From Pseudomonas sp. GV085 (lineage in GTDB: Bacteria; Pseudomonadota; Gammaproteobacteria; Pseudomonadales; Pseudomonadaceae), in the NCBI RefSeq assembly GCF_003050925.1, contig NZ_QAOV01000024.1:1-36444 (forward strand): a DNA stretch of 36,444 nt, given 5' to 3'. The notes under the pieces were generated by a model that ran no database searches, had not been told where the DNA came from, and saw only the letters and a program-made list of their open reading frames with translations. Of this stretch, positions 25,754 through 33,732 are shown one piece after another (position 1 is the first letter of the stretch; the number at the start of each line of letters is the position of its first letter). A program made the translations under genes and the position numbers.

Positions 25754-27031
25754 TCACTGGGCGCTGGCATCGCTTTCGTGTTCTTCGGCGAATGCCATGA
25801 ACACCTCCAGGTCCAGCACATCCAGCTTGATCTGGGCGATGAACGCCGAGAAGGCCAGGTTGGCCGCGAGCAAGCGCAAGTCGCTGGCCCAGGCCGGAAG
25901 GTAGGTCGGCCCCTTGAGCCAACCGGACTCGAACAGTGGCGCCAGGCGCAGGGTGTCAGCCAGGCTGAGGCGCCCGGCAAACAAATGCCCTACCAGTTCC
26001 GGCCGGTTATCGCGGATTGCAATGCGCAGCAGGGTATGGACGCCGAGTAGCCCGGTCAGGTACGCGGCATCCTTGGTGAACGCCGAACCGCCCCGCAGGT
26101 CGGCGCCGCGGAACACCCTTTGGGTCGAGCGGAAGGATTCCTCTTCTGTCTGCCCGGCCGCCAGAAAACCTTCGAACACCTGGATGAAGTCGGCACCCTC
26201 CAGCGCCTGCTGGACGGCGAGCACGCGCAGGGCCAGACGACGCATACGATTGATGTCCATGCTGCCGGTGAACAGTTCGGCCAGGGTGGCAATGCCTTCC
26301 TGGGTCTGGGTCGTGCGGGGCGCCCCCAGGCCCAGGCTTGTGAGGTTGGGCTGTCGCGCGCCGTTTTGTGCCGTGGCGACATGCACGAAGGCCTCGTGTT
26401 GCAACAGCTGGTTCTTGTCCAGTTCCGAGAACAGCGCGCTGGCCCGCAGGCGAATGCGGCTCGATCCTGCGATGGCCTTGGCGGCCAGGTTCGGATCGAG
26501 CACGACCGTGATCTGTCCGACGCCGAAGAAACGGTCCAGTTCCGGTTGAATCCAGGCGGCGAACGCCTTGGCCGGGATCTCGGCCGGGCTCGGTGGAATC
26601 CGCGCACTGCCGAGCAGGGCGTCGGTGGTCTTGAGGAAGAAACGGGCCGCGTCGAGCATGCTCAGTTGCAAGCGCGAGTAATAGAAATCCGGGCGCCGAT
26701 ATAGTGCAGACGAATATTGCGTAAAGGCGGGAGTGCCAATGGCCCCCAGCATGTGGCCGGCGGTGGCATAGCTACGGGCGGTCATGGCGAGGAAATTCCC
26801 GGCCGGATGCCCGACATCGCAGCGGCTGATAAAGGTTTCCAGAGCGGCGATGTCGGCGCTGTGCTCGCGGGGCTGCAGCTTGACATCGGGTAACTGCGCA
26901 CGCCCGCTGCGCCATTTCGCCAGGAAGTCTTCCTCGACGCCATCGGGCCAGGACAAGGCATCCAGCACGCGGATCTTGCGGGTCAGGTCGGGCAGGGCGG
27001 CATCGAGTTCGGACAGGGCGGCGGCGCTCAT
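25754..27031 (-). CDS. DUF1704 (QEGLA motif) putative zinc metallopeptidase
   Basis: This is a 425-residue cytoplasmic protein. It has H212-E213-x3-H217 in LLQHEAFVHVAT and E245 in the QEGIATLAEL motif that names the bacterial family (flavohemoglobin expression-modulating QEGLA protein). The eukaryotic tyrosine carboxypeptidase MATCAP belongs to the DUF1704 group and uses an HExxxH plus Glu zinc site; the bacterial residues here match, so peptidase or carboxypeptidase activity is a reasonable inference. AAGGAG precedes the ATG at 27031. The gene follows the TonB-dependent receptor by 87 bp on the same strand, so the two may be co-transcribed. The usual neighbours of this family (an N-formylglutamate hydrolase and a glutamate-cysteine ligase-like gene) are absent. 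Confidence 0.82.
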   Translation of the reverse strand: MSAAALSELDAALPDLTRKIRVLDALSWPDGVEEDFLAKWRSGRAQLPDVKLQPREHSADIAALETFISRCDVGHPAGNFLAMTARSYATAGHMLGAIGTPAFTQYSSALYRRPDFYYSRLQLSMLDAARFFLKTTDALLGSARIPPSPAEIPAKAFAAWIQPELDRFFGVGQITVVLDPNLAAKAIAGSSRIRLRASALFSELDKNQLLQHEAFVHVATAQNGARQPNLTSLGLGAPRTTQTQEGIATLAELFTGSMDINRMRRLALRVLAVQQALEGADFIQVFEGFLAAGQTEEESFRSTQRVFRGADLRGGSAFTKDAAYLTGLLGVHTLLRIAIRDNRPELVGHLFAGRLSLADTLRLAPLFESGWLKGPTYLPAWASDLRLLAANLAFSAFIAQIKLDVLDLEVFMAFAEEHESDASAQ

Positions 27032-27118
27032 GGATAGCTCCTTGAGGGACGAAGTGACGTTACTAAAGCTTAGTCGTCGCGCTCGGTTGCGTGCGTTTGC
27101 GAATACAGGTACGCGGCC

Positions 27119-29245
27119 TCAGAGCAGGCTCCACGACACCCCGAGGTACATCGCCATGCCCTCGCCGGGCGTGGAGCGTGCCGCGTCCAGCCCTTTGTCG
27201 TCGTAGCCCGGCGTGACCGTGGCGGCGTAGTGCTTGTCGGTCAGGTTGCGCAGGTCCAGCCAGGTCTGCCAGTCGCCCTTGGGCGCGTTGTAGCCGAGCG
27301 TCGCGCCGAAGATTGCGTAGGGATCGGCGTAGTAGCTGTTGGCATAATCGACCGCCACTTTCGACACCCATTGCGTGTTGAGTGCGGCAAAAAAGCCTTG
27401 TGGCCAGTCGTAGCGCAGTTCGCCCTGGTAATAGTGCATCGGCAGGCCCGGCAGGCGGTTGTCGCCGAAGCGGTCATCGTCGCGGTAGTGGAAGTCACTG
27501 AAGGTGTAGCTCTGGCGCAGGCTCAACTGGCCGCCATCGTCCGGCGACCAAAGAGGGCTCAGCAGGCTGGCTTCCACGCCCTGGTGCACGGTGGGGCTGG
27601 CGTTGAGTTCGTAGGGGGTGGTGGCGTTGGCATCCGGTAACACCGACAGCAGTTCATGGCGCACTTGGGCGTAGTACCAGGCCAGGCTCCACTGCCCCAA
27701 CGTGCTGTCACCGCGGCCGCCGATTTCCAGGGTGGTGGCGGTCTGGTTTTGCAGCTTGACCGGATCACGCTGGGCGCCTGTGGCGGGGCCACTGCCTGCC
27801 GGGAATCGAATGTTGGAGCTATAGATCAGCGACCACGGGTGCGGTGCCTCGACCGAGCGACTGAGATTGCCGAACAGTTGCAGGTCAGGTGTCAGTTGAT
27901 AGCGCAGGCCCACGCGCGGGGCATAGTCCCAGTCGTGCAGGCTGGTCTTGCCACCACTTTGCGGGTAGGTGACATCGCTTTCACGGCGGGTGTAGATGGC
28001 AGCGAGGCCGGTGGTCAGCCACAGGTCGTCGGCGATTTCCAGGTCATTGCCCGCATGCAGGACGGTGTCCGAGCCCTGGTAGGTGAAATTGCGAATCAGC
28101 GTGCCCGGTGCATAACCGGCGGTGTTGCCGGTGGGGATGCGCACGAACTCGCTGGCGCCGGCATTGGGCAGGTGTCTGGTCATTCGCAGGCCCAGGGTGC
28201 TTTGGCTTTGCAGCCCCCAGAGCGTGTCGCGACGCTTGTAGTCGAACGTGCCGCTGACGTCCGTGTACGCCACCTTCAGGCGGTTGGGACCCTCACGTAA
28301 ATCCATCGGGTAGTCGTGGTAGACAAGACCGGTCTGGATGCTCGAATCGTCGTCGATGTACCAGGTGGTCTTGTTGCCGATAAAGGTGCTGCCCGGCTCA
28401 TCGCGGCGGTCGTCCCGCACCACGTAGGCAGGGTTGGCCGCCCGTGGGTCATGCTCGATGGAGTGCTTGGTCACGCGCCCCGCGAGGTCGTTGTCGGTCT
28501 GACGGTGGCGCAGGTCAAAGCGCGTTTCCAGGTTGGGGTTGAAGCGATAACCGAAGTTGGCGATGACACCCTGGCTCTCACTGGCCGTGTGGTCCTGGTA
28601 GCCGTCGGCATTGGCGTCGGTCATGGCCAGGTAGTAATCGAAGGCGCCGAGCACTTGTCCGGAGCTGACCTGGCGCTGCTGATAACCGTGGCTGCCCGTC
28701 GCGTAGCGCACCTGCAACTTCGGCGCGTCGTAACCAGTGTGGCTGACGTAATCGATGGCCCCGCCCAAGGCCAGGGCGCCCCGGTCGAAACCGTTGGCGC
28801 CGCGCAGCACTTCCACATGGTCGAGCCACAGCGGCTCCAGCAGCTCATAGGGCGTGCCGCCAGGGCCGGTCAGCGGCAGACCGTCAAGCATGGCGTACAG
28901 CCCCGAAGCATGGGCGCCCGGTGCACGGTTGATCCCCGATCCACGGATCGAGATCTTCACCCCTTCGTTGCCCGCCGACTGGGCGTAGATCCCCGGCTGG
29001 TAAGCCAGCACGTCCTGATTGCTGGCCACGCGACCCTGCAACGGGCGGCGCATGTCGACCACATTGGTGCCGCCGGGCACCTGGGCCAGCCGCGCCCTGG
29101 CGTCCTCGATCCCCTGGTCTTCGTCGCTCTGGTCCTCAGCCCCGATCAGCACTTGCCCCAGCTCCAGGCTTTGGGCCTCGGCCATGGCCGGACAAACAAG
29201 GGCCGGGCCCAGCAGCGCAGCGGGCAAGTATTGAGGCGGGGGCAT
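27119..29245 (-). CDS. TonB-dependent outer-membrane receptor
   Basis: This is a 708-residue receptor. I chose the ATG at 29245 because it begins a signal peptide (MPPPQYLPAALLGPALVCPAMAEA before QSLEL). The plug domain (about 50-160) has GVKISIRGSGINR, LDGLPLTG and LDHVEVLRGANG, and the 22-strand barrel fills the rest. It ends MYLGVSWSLL, with aromatic and hydrophobic residues typical of a last barrel strand, though without a terminal Phe or Trp. A TonB box may be LELGQVLIGA just after cleavage. The substrate (ferric siderophore or other metal complex) is not determinable. No FecR-type regulator or sigma factor gene is adjacent. The divergent gene at 29583 shares its upstream region. Confidence 0.9.
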   Translation of the reverse strand: MPPPQYLPAALLGPALVCPAMAEAQSLELGQVLIGAEDQSDEDQGIEDARARLAQVPGGTNVVDMRRPLQGRVASNQDVLAYQPGIYAQSAGNEGVKISIRGSGINRAPGAHASGLYAMLDGLPLTGPGGTPYELLEPLWLDHVEVLRGANGFDRGALALGGAIDYVSHTGYDAPKLQVRYATGSHGYQQRQVSSGQVLGAFDYYLAMTDANADGYQDHTASESQGVIANFGYRFNPNLETRFDLRHRQTDNDLAGRVTKHSIEHDPRAANPAYVVRDDRRDEPGSTFIGNKTTWYIDDDSSIQTGLVYHDYPMDLREGPNRLKVAYTDVSGTFDYKRRDTLWGLQSQSTLGLRMTRHLPNAGASEFVRIPTGNTAGYAPGTLIRNFTYQGSDTVLHAGNDLEIADDLWLTTGLAAIYTRRESDVTYPQSGGKTSLHDWDYAPRVGLRYQLTPDLQLFGNLSRSVEAPHPWSLIYSSNIRFPAGSGPATGAQRDPVKLQNQTATTLEIGGRGDSTLGQWSLAWYYAQVRHELLSVLPDANATTPYELNASPTVHQGVEASLLSPLWSPDDGGQLSLRQSYTFSDFHYRDDDRFGDNRLPGLPMHYYQGELRYDWPQGFFAALNTQWVSKVAVDYANSYYADPYAIFGATLGYNAPKGDWQTWLDLRNLTDKHYAATVTPGYDDKGLDAARSTPGEGMAMYLGVSWSLL

Positions 29246-29582
29246 GGGGGGAACTCCAGATGTACAGGAACGGGCAAAGAACAGTGCGACGCAAGAAAGA
29301 ACGAAGGGAGCACATGGCAATTTTGCTTTTTTTGCACGCCAAGGGCAGGGCGGCCGCGATGCAACGCACAACGGTTTACAGCATTCCGACGATGAGGAGG
29401 GATGCGGCATTCATCCGCCACAGGAATAACTGTCTCCAAATACGACGAAGGTCGTATGGAGGTCGGTTTTGGTAAATGCTAGTAGACGTTTGTCTTGAAA
29501 ACGCAACTGCTAATTTGTATCATTCGTTTTCAATTCAGCGAAGCAGGGAACGCAGCGCCCAAACAATAATAAGGTCAAGGCA
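29246..29582. promoter_or_regulatory. Divergent control region with 16-bp palindrome
   Basis: This 337-bp region separates the TonB receptor and the membrane protein genes. It holds a perfect inverted repeat TACGAC-GAAG-GTCGTA at 29441-29456. The stretch 29480-29550 is AT-rich and suits promoters in either direction. A Fur box could not be supported. The palindrome may be an operator acting on one or both genes; this is inference. Confidence 0.4.
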
Positions 29583-30155
29583 ATGCTCAAAATGCTTCTC
29601 GTATACGGTCATCTGCTCGCTACGTGTATTGCCCTGGGGAGGGTGTTGCAGGCGGATCACAAGCTTTGGAGCTGGCGCAAGGAAATACTGGACCAGGCGC
29701 GGCTCGAGTACCTTGATGAAACCCAAAAGATCGTCAGCCTCGCACTGCTGGGCCTTTGGGCAAGCGGATTGTTGCTGGTGCTCCAGGGTTACCTCGATGA
29801 AGGCGAGGCGTATCTGCTCAATCAGAAACTCTGGGCCAAGGTGACTGTCGTCGCGCTGCTTAGCCTGAACGGTGCATTGTTGCATCGAGTTGGTTTTCCG
29901 CTGCTGCAAAAGGCTCCATTCGTCGCACTGCGCGTTGCAGGGCGCACTCGGCTTGCCTTGTTGGGGGCGCTTTCCATGAGCGGTTGGCTATTCGCCGCAT
30001 TCCTGGGTGTGGCTCGAGCCTGGAATCACGTGTTGCCTTATCTGCATGTGATGGGCGCATTCGCCGCATTCTCGTCACTGGCTTGTTGCGTGGCACTTGT
30101 AGTCGCCGGTAGGGCGGGCAGTGTCGGTGCGCAAAAATCCTCGGTACCGGGGTAG
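29583..30155 (+). CDS. Five-helix inner-membrane protein of unknown function
   Basis: This is a 190-residue hydrophobic protein with predicted membrane segments at about 2-21, 46-66, 82-104, 119-140 and 146-170. His residues lie in or near the helices (H10 in YGHLLATC and one in LLHRVGF, plus others in the last helix), which could suit heme or metal binding, but no family signature is evident. A weak AAGG ribosome site precedes the ATG. It is divergent from the TonB receptor gene. A compact membrane protein of this kind could support a redox step in metal uptake, but that is speculation. Confidence 0.65.
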   Translation: MLKMLLVYGHLLATCIALGRVLQADHKLWSWRKEILDQARLEYLDETQKIVSLALLGLWASGLLLVLQGYLDEGEAYLLNQKLWAKVTVVALLSLNGALLHRVGFPLLQKAPFVALRVAGRTRLALLGALSMSGWLFAAFLGVARAWNHVLPYLHVMGAFAAFSSLACCVALVVAGRAGSVGAQKSSVPG

Positions 30156-30172
30156 CTATCAATAGATCGTGG

Positions 30173-30201
30173 GAAGCCCGCTCCCTGAAGTGGCGGGCTT
30201 C
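30173..30201. terminator. Hairpin after the membrane protein gene
   Basis: The 9-bp stem GAAGCCCGC (30173-30181) and GCGGGCTTC (30193-30201) with an 11-nt loop lies 17 bp after the stop codon. No T run follows on either strand, so it may be a 3'-end processing or weak termination structure. Confidence 0.45.
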
Positions 30202-30355
30202 AGCGAATCCGGTATTGCCTGAGCCGGCGTCACCTCTGGGTGATTACCCGTGGTAGAGACCTCTCGATCACTCGTCCTTTTTCCATGCCCATAGGCGGTC
30301 CCTCGACAGTTCGATGGCTTGCACGAAGCCGTCGGTCGGCTTTCTCCTGCGCGGC

Positions 30356-30383
30356 TTGACCCGGAGCCAGAAAGGGCTAGTTT
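30356..30383 (+). promoter_or_regulatory. Predicted promoter of Gly-rich gene 2
   Basis: TTGACC (30356-30361), 16 bp, TAGTTT (30378-30383). The palindrome begins 8 bp after the last base of the -10 box, the same layout as at Gly-rich genes 1 and 3. The remaining 30202-30355 holds only a weak 6-bp hairpin (AAGCCG 30326-30331, CGGCTT 30337-30342). Confidence 0.5.
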
Positions 30384-30390
30384 AGAAGAC

Positions 30391-30407
30391 GTGGGAAAAA
30401 ATCCCAC
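30391..30407. promoter_or_regulatory. 17-bp palindromic candidate operator, copy 2
   Basis: GTGGGAAAAAATCCCAC, arms GTGGGA/TCCCAC with a 5-nt centre. The flanks extend the symmetry to ACGTGGGA and TCCCACGT. It lies 129 nt before the ATG of Gly-rich gene 2 and at about the predicted transcription start. Confidence 0.75.
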
Positions 30408-30519
30408 GTGAAAAACTCAAGAGGAATTGCAAGTTTGACGGGTTACTCCCATGCCGCTCCCGGATCGCAGCGCGAATTGCGTTGGCACTGCTCGCGGTAA
30501 ATCACCAGGAGAATGCACG

Positions 30520-31119
30520 ATGAACACTTACCTGTTTTTCAAGAGAGGTTTACTGGCGCTGGCAATCGGTGGCGTCCTCTCGGCTTCCATCGTTTTGGTA
30601 CCAGACTCCGTTTCCCATGAATCGAGTGCCTATGCCAAGGATGGCGGTGGCGGTGGCGGTGGCGGCGGTAATGGCGGTGGCGGCGGTAGCGGTGGCGGTG
30701 GCGGCGGTAATGGCGGTGGCGGCGGTAGCGGCGGACATGGCGGCAACAGTGGGAGCGGTGGCAGTGGTGGCCATGGCGGCAACAGTGGGAGCGGTGGCAG
30801 CGGTGGCCATGGCGGCAACAGTGGCCACAGCGGCAGCGATCATGGGAACGGGAATTCAGGCCATGGTGGTCCTGGAGGCTCGAACTCCGGTCGCGGTGGT
30901 ACCCATGCAGAAGCGGGTGACGACCACGGCGTCCACGTCGGCGGCGAGCCTGGAGACGACCACGGCGTCCACGTCGGCGGTGAGCCTGGTGACGACCGCG
31001 GCGTCCACGTTGGCGGCGAGCCGGGTGATGACCGCGGCGTCCATGTCGGCGGCGAGCCGGGTGACGACAATGGCAATCATGATGGTGGCGAACCCGGCGA
31101 CGACAACAGTCGGATCTGA
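30520..31119 (+). CDS. Exported Gly-rich protein 2 with GDDxGVHVGGEP repeats
   Basis: This is a 199-residue protein. AGGAGA (30507-30512) precedes the ATG. The signal region (about 1-39) shares LLALAIGGVLSASIVLVPD and the cleavage context SSAYAKDGG with the other two paralogues. Residues 41-108 are almost pure Gly with Ser, Asn and His (GGNGGGGGSGG, GGHGGNSGSGG). Residues 133-199 are five 12-residue acidic/His repeats GDDHGVHVGGEP. It lacks the Ala-rich LEA-like tail of the paralogues, so it shares only the N-terminal half. Gly/Asp/His richness suggests a flexible exported polymer that could bind divalent metals; the function is unknown. Confidence 0.72.
   Translation: MNTYLFFKRGLLALAIGGVLSASIVLVPDSVSHESSAYAKDGGGGGGGGGNGGGGGSGGGGGGNGGGGGSGGHGGNSGSGGSGGHGGNSGSGGSGGHGGNSGHSGSDHGNGNSGHGGPGGSNSGRGGTHAEAGDDHGVHVGGEPGDDHGVHVGGEPGDDRGVHVGGEPGDDRGVHVGGEPGDDNGNHDGGEPGDDNSRI
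30916..31116 (+). repeat. Five 36-bp tandem repeats in Gly-rich gene 2
   Basis: Units start at 30916, 30952, 30988, 31024 and 31060, with a partial sixth at 31096. Each encodes GDD-[HRN]-GVHVGGEP; unit five diverges to GDDNGNHDGGEP. Synonymous and His/Arg changes among units show they are not a fresh expansion. Confidence 0.9.
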
Positions 31120-31132
31120 AGCGGCCTGATGA

Positions 31133-31187
31133 CCTCATACAAGACCCTGAAGAGCGGTTTTGTATGAGGCGCGGCAAAAAAAGCGCC
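31133..31187 (+). terminator. Hairpins ending Gly-rich gene 2
   Basis: CCTCATACAA (31133-31142) and TTGTATGAGG (31160-31169) form a 10-bp stem; an overlapping GGCGC/GCGCC stem (31168-31172, 31183-31187) follows. There is no T run, and the next palindrome starts 8 bp later, so this is a moderate terminator. Confidence 0.5.
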
Positions 31188-31194
31188 TGTCTTC

Positions 31195-31211
31195 ATGGGA
31201 TTATTTCCCAC
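31195..31211. promoter_or_regulatory. 17-bp palindromic candidate operator, copy 3 (DUF6502 gene)
   Basis: ATGGGATTATTTCCCAC matches GTGGGA-N5-TCCCAC except for the first base. A -10-like TATACT lies at 31217-31222, 5 bp downstream, so the palindrome occupies the -35/spacer region of the likely DUF6502 promoter. This placement is typical of a repressor site. It lies 39 nt before the ATG. Confidence 0.65.
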
Positions 31212-31249
31212 GTAGCTATACTGGGATTAACTGACCAGGAATGCGCTGA

Positions 31250-32092
31250 ATGCAATCGTCTACCTTGCCCACCTCGCTCCTCAAAGCCTTGCGGCATGTC
31301 ATGCGGCCGCTGGTACGCCTGATGCTGCGCAAAGGAGTCACCTACCTGGTGTTTGCCGACCTGCTCAAGGAGGTTTTCGTCGAGGTGGCGGACCGAGAGT
31401 TCCGTCTGGGCGACAAGGCACCGACCGACAGCCGCATCAGCCTGCTCACCGGCGTGCACCGCAAGGATGTACGGCGCTTGCGCAACACCAGCGACCCAGC
31501 TTCTTCCACACTTCCGGAAAACATCACTTTCGGTGCGCAACTGGTCAACGCCTGGGCCAAGGCGCCGTTCTGCAACGACGCCGGCCAGCCACTGCCCCTG
31601 CCTCGATTGGCCAGTGTCGGCGGCGATCGCTCCTTTGACGCCCTGGTGGCGAAGGTCAGCACGGATATCCGGGCGCGAGTGGTGCTGGATGAGTGGCTGC
31701 GCCTGGGGGTCGTGCGCCTTGACGAACAAGATCTCGTGCACCTCGAAGCCCAGGCCTTCGTGCCGCAAAAGGGCTTCGATGAGAAAACCGCTTACCTGGG
31801 GCACAACCTGCACGATCATGCTAGCGCCGCGGTACACAATCTGAGCGGCGAAGTTCCGGCCTTTTTTGAACGCAGCGTCCACTATGACGCGCTGACCCCA
31901 GCGAGCGTCGAGGCGTTGCGCGAGGCCGTTGCCAGCGAGGGGATGCAGGCCCTGTTGAGTTTCAACCGACTCGCCGCCGATCTGGAATTCCGCGACCTGC
32001 CCAGTCTTGAGCCGCGCCAGCGCATCACGGTCGGCCTGTACTTCTACACTGAAGCTTCAGATACCAATTCATCAACGGCCCCTAAGCCATGA
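31250..32092 (+). CDS. DUF6502 protein, candidate DNA-binding regulator
   Basis: This is a 280-residue cytoplasmic protein, with no signal or membrane segment. The N-terminal about 10-80 is conserved in the DUF6502 family: LLRKGVTY-like region (LMLRKGVTYLVFADLLKEVF) followed by TDSRISLLTGVHRKDVRRLR (59-78), which reads as a winged helix-turn-helix with a basic recognition helix. The remainder is helical and unrecognised. AGGA (31237-31240) precedes the ATG at 31250. Its stop overlaps the DUF5666 start by 4 nt. Its own promoter carries the palindrome shared with the Gly-rich genes, which fits autoregulation by this protein. A regulatory role is inference; DUF6502 has no established function that I know of. 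Confidence 0.75.
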   Translation: MQSSTLPTSLLKALRHVMRPLVRLMLRKGVTYLVFADLLKEVFVEVADREFRLGDKAPTDSRISLLTGVHRKDVRRLRNTSDPASSTLPENITFGAQLVNAWAKAPFCNDAGQPLPLPRLASVGGDRSFDALVAKVSTDIRARVVLDEWLRLGVVRLDEQDLVHLEAQAFVPQKGFDEKTAYLGHNLHDHASAAVHNLSGEVPAFFERSVHYDALTPASVEALREAVASEGMQALLSFNRLAADLEFRDLPSLEPRQRITVGLYFYTEASDTNSSTAPKP

Positions 32093-33630
32093 CCGTCAAC
32101 TTGCGCCTGATTCGTGCAATCGCCCTCGCTCTGGGCCTCGGGCTTCCGATTGTGTTGCAGGCCGCCCCAGCCTGTGTGAGCCAGAATGACGCGGGCACAA
32201 GTGAGGCTCCGGTCATCCAGGCTCCGGGTGGCACCGGCGGTACGGGTGTGGCGCCTGGTGGCATGGGCGGTACCGGCATCAGCACCGACAACGGCGGGAT
32301 GGGCGGTACCGGCGCACCGCTGCAAAAGCGCCCTGGCGGGATTGGCGGCACCGGTGCCGTTGCAGGCGGCGTGGGTGGCACGGGCATCGGCAGTGAAAGC
32401 GACAACGGCGGGATCGGTGGCACCGGCATTGTCGGTACCATCACCGGGTTCGCCTCGATCTGTGTCAATGGCCTGGAAGTGCACTTCAACAATAACGTTC
32501 CTGTCAGCGAGAACGGCATTGCCACCACCAGCACCCAGCTGGCAGTCGGCCAAGTGGTTGCCGTGGAAGCATTCAATTCCAAGCGAGGTCTGGAGGCCGG
32601 GCGCATTTCTATCCTGCACGTCTACGAAGGCCCTTTGACAGCCCTGCCTAGAGACTCCATGCCCATGCGTGTCATGGGACAACCGGTACGTCTGGCCAGC
32701 GGTGCTCAAATTGCAGCGGGTCTGCGCCCGGGTGATCCCGTGCGGGTCAGCGGACTGCGCGATGCCCGTGGCGACGTGGTAGCCAGCCGCATCGACCGGG
32801 CGCCCGGCCTCAAGGAGGCCAGTGCTATCGGATCGGTGGATCGCAGCGGCTATCTCCTGGGGCTCAAACTCAGCAATCACCCAGGTCCGGCGCAGGAAAT
32901 GCTGGTGCGCGGCCAGTGGTCCGGCCGTGAGCTGGACGTGACCCAAAGCCGCTCCGACCCGAGCCTGCCCTTCATTGGTCGGGTACACCATGCGGTGATC
33001 GAGGGCCTGGTGCAGGGTCGGCAGGACCACCGTTTGGTGGTGGGTGGCTTTAATGTGACGCTGGCGCACGACACCGTGTTTGTCGGTGTGCAGCCTTCGG
33101 AACTGGCGCTGGACCGACGCGTGCGGGTCAACGGCGTGTTTACCGGCGCGCGGGACGTGCAGGCAACGCGTATCGAATTGTCCCGCGAGCGCTCTGATTC
33201 GCCAGCCGGCAACCAACATGGGCGACTCCGGGGCAGCGAGCAAGGTACGGACGACTCAAGTGGCTCGAGCAACTCAGGCACCTCCAACAGCTCCGGCAAC
33301 TCGGGCAGTGGCAGGAGCGGCCGCAACGAGAGCGAAGTCCGCGTTGGCGACGATACCCGCCACGGGGGCAGTGACAGTCATGGCGGCGGCGACCAGAGGG
33401 AAAGCGTGGACAGGTCCGGCAAGTCAGAGCGTGTCGAGCAACCCGACAAAGTCGATAGGGTCGATAGGGTCGATAGGGTAGAGCAAGTCGAAAAAATCGA
33501 ACGCCCAGAGAAGGGCGAGAAAGTAGAGCGGCCAGAAAAAGTCGAAAAGGTGGAGAAAGTCGAAAAGGTCGAGAAAATCGAGAAGGTTGAACCGGTTGAA
33601 AAAATCGATCACTCCGGCAGGTCGGGTTAA
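32089..33630 (+). CDS. Exported DUF5666 protein with GGxGGTG repeats and charged triplet tail
   Basis: This is a 513-residue exported protein. Signal peptide about 1-25 (ALGLGLPIVLQA before APACV). Residues about 44-118 carry roughly seven GG[TMIV]GGTG units. Three DUF5666-like beta domains follow, near 118-185, 205-275 and 285-370 (the last with HDTVFVGVQPSELALDRRV). From about 380 the chain is Ser/Gly/Asn-rich, and 455-507 is a run of three-residue V-[DE]-[RK] units. It is translationally coupled to DUF6502 by a 4-nt overlap. The Gly-rich section echoes the low-complexity style of the nearby exported proteins but is not an obvious homologue. Function unknown; a cell-surface or periplasmic role is inferred. 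Confidence 0.78.
   Translation: MTVNLRLIRAIALALGLGLPIVLQAAPACVSQNDAGTSEAPVIQAPGGTGGTGVAPGGMGGTGISTDNGGMGGTGAPLQKRPGGIGGTGAVAGGVGGTGIGSESDNGGIGGTGIVGTITGFASICVNGLEVHFNNNVPVSENGIATTSTQLAVGQVVAVEAFNSKRGLEAGRISILHVYEGPLTALPRDSMPMRVMGQPVRLASGAQIAAGLRPGDPVRVSGLRDARGDVVASRIDRAPGLKEASAIGSVDRSGYLLGLKLSNHPGPAQEMLVRGQWSGRELDVTQSRSDPSLPFIGRVHHAVIEGLVQGRQDHRLVVGGFNVTLAHDTVFVGVQPSELALDRRVRVNGVFTGARDVQATRIELSRERSDSPAGNQHGRLRGSEQGTDDSSGSSNSGTSNSSGNSGSGRSGRNESEVRVGDDTRHGGSDSHGGGDQRESVDRSGKSERVEQPDKVDRVDRVDRVEQVEKIERPEKGEKVERPEKVEKVEKVEKVEKIEKVEPVEKIDHSGRSG
33451..33609 (+). repeat. Nine-base tandem repeats encoding V-[DE]-[RK] triplets
   Basis: GTCGATAGG occurs three times in a row (33451-33477), followed by about fourteen degenerate GTCGARAAR-type units to 33609. 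They encode VDR, VEQ, VEK, IER and PEK triplets that would form a highly charged extended segment. Confidence 0.88.
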
Positions 33631-33732
33631 ACAGCGCAGGCATGATGCACTATCGTCATAAGTAACTAGGCTTGGTAAGTCACGCAACAAAGCATGCGTG
33701 TGAACTTCGATGACGCAAGACACGAGGTGAAC

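Noticed and set aside
29480..29550. Possible Fur box before the TonB-dependent receptor
   Set aside because: The AT-rich stretch matches only part of the 19-bp consensus; not enough to call.
30173..30192. GTGGGA followed by TCCC near 30169-30185 as a fifth operator
   Set aside because: The arms are wrongly spaced and the sequence is part of the GAAGCCCGC hairpin.
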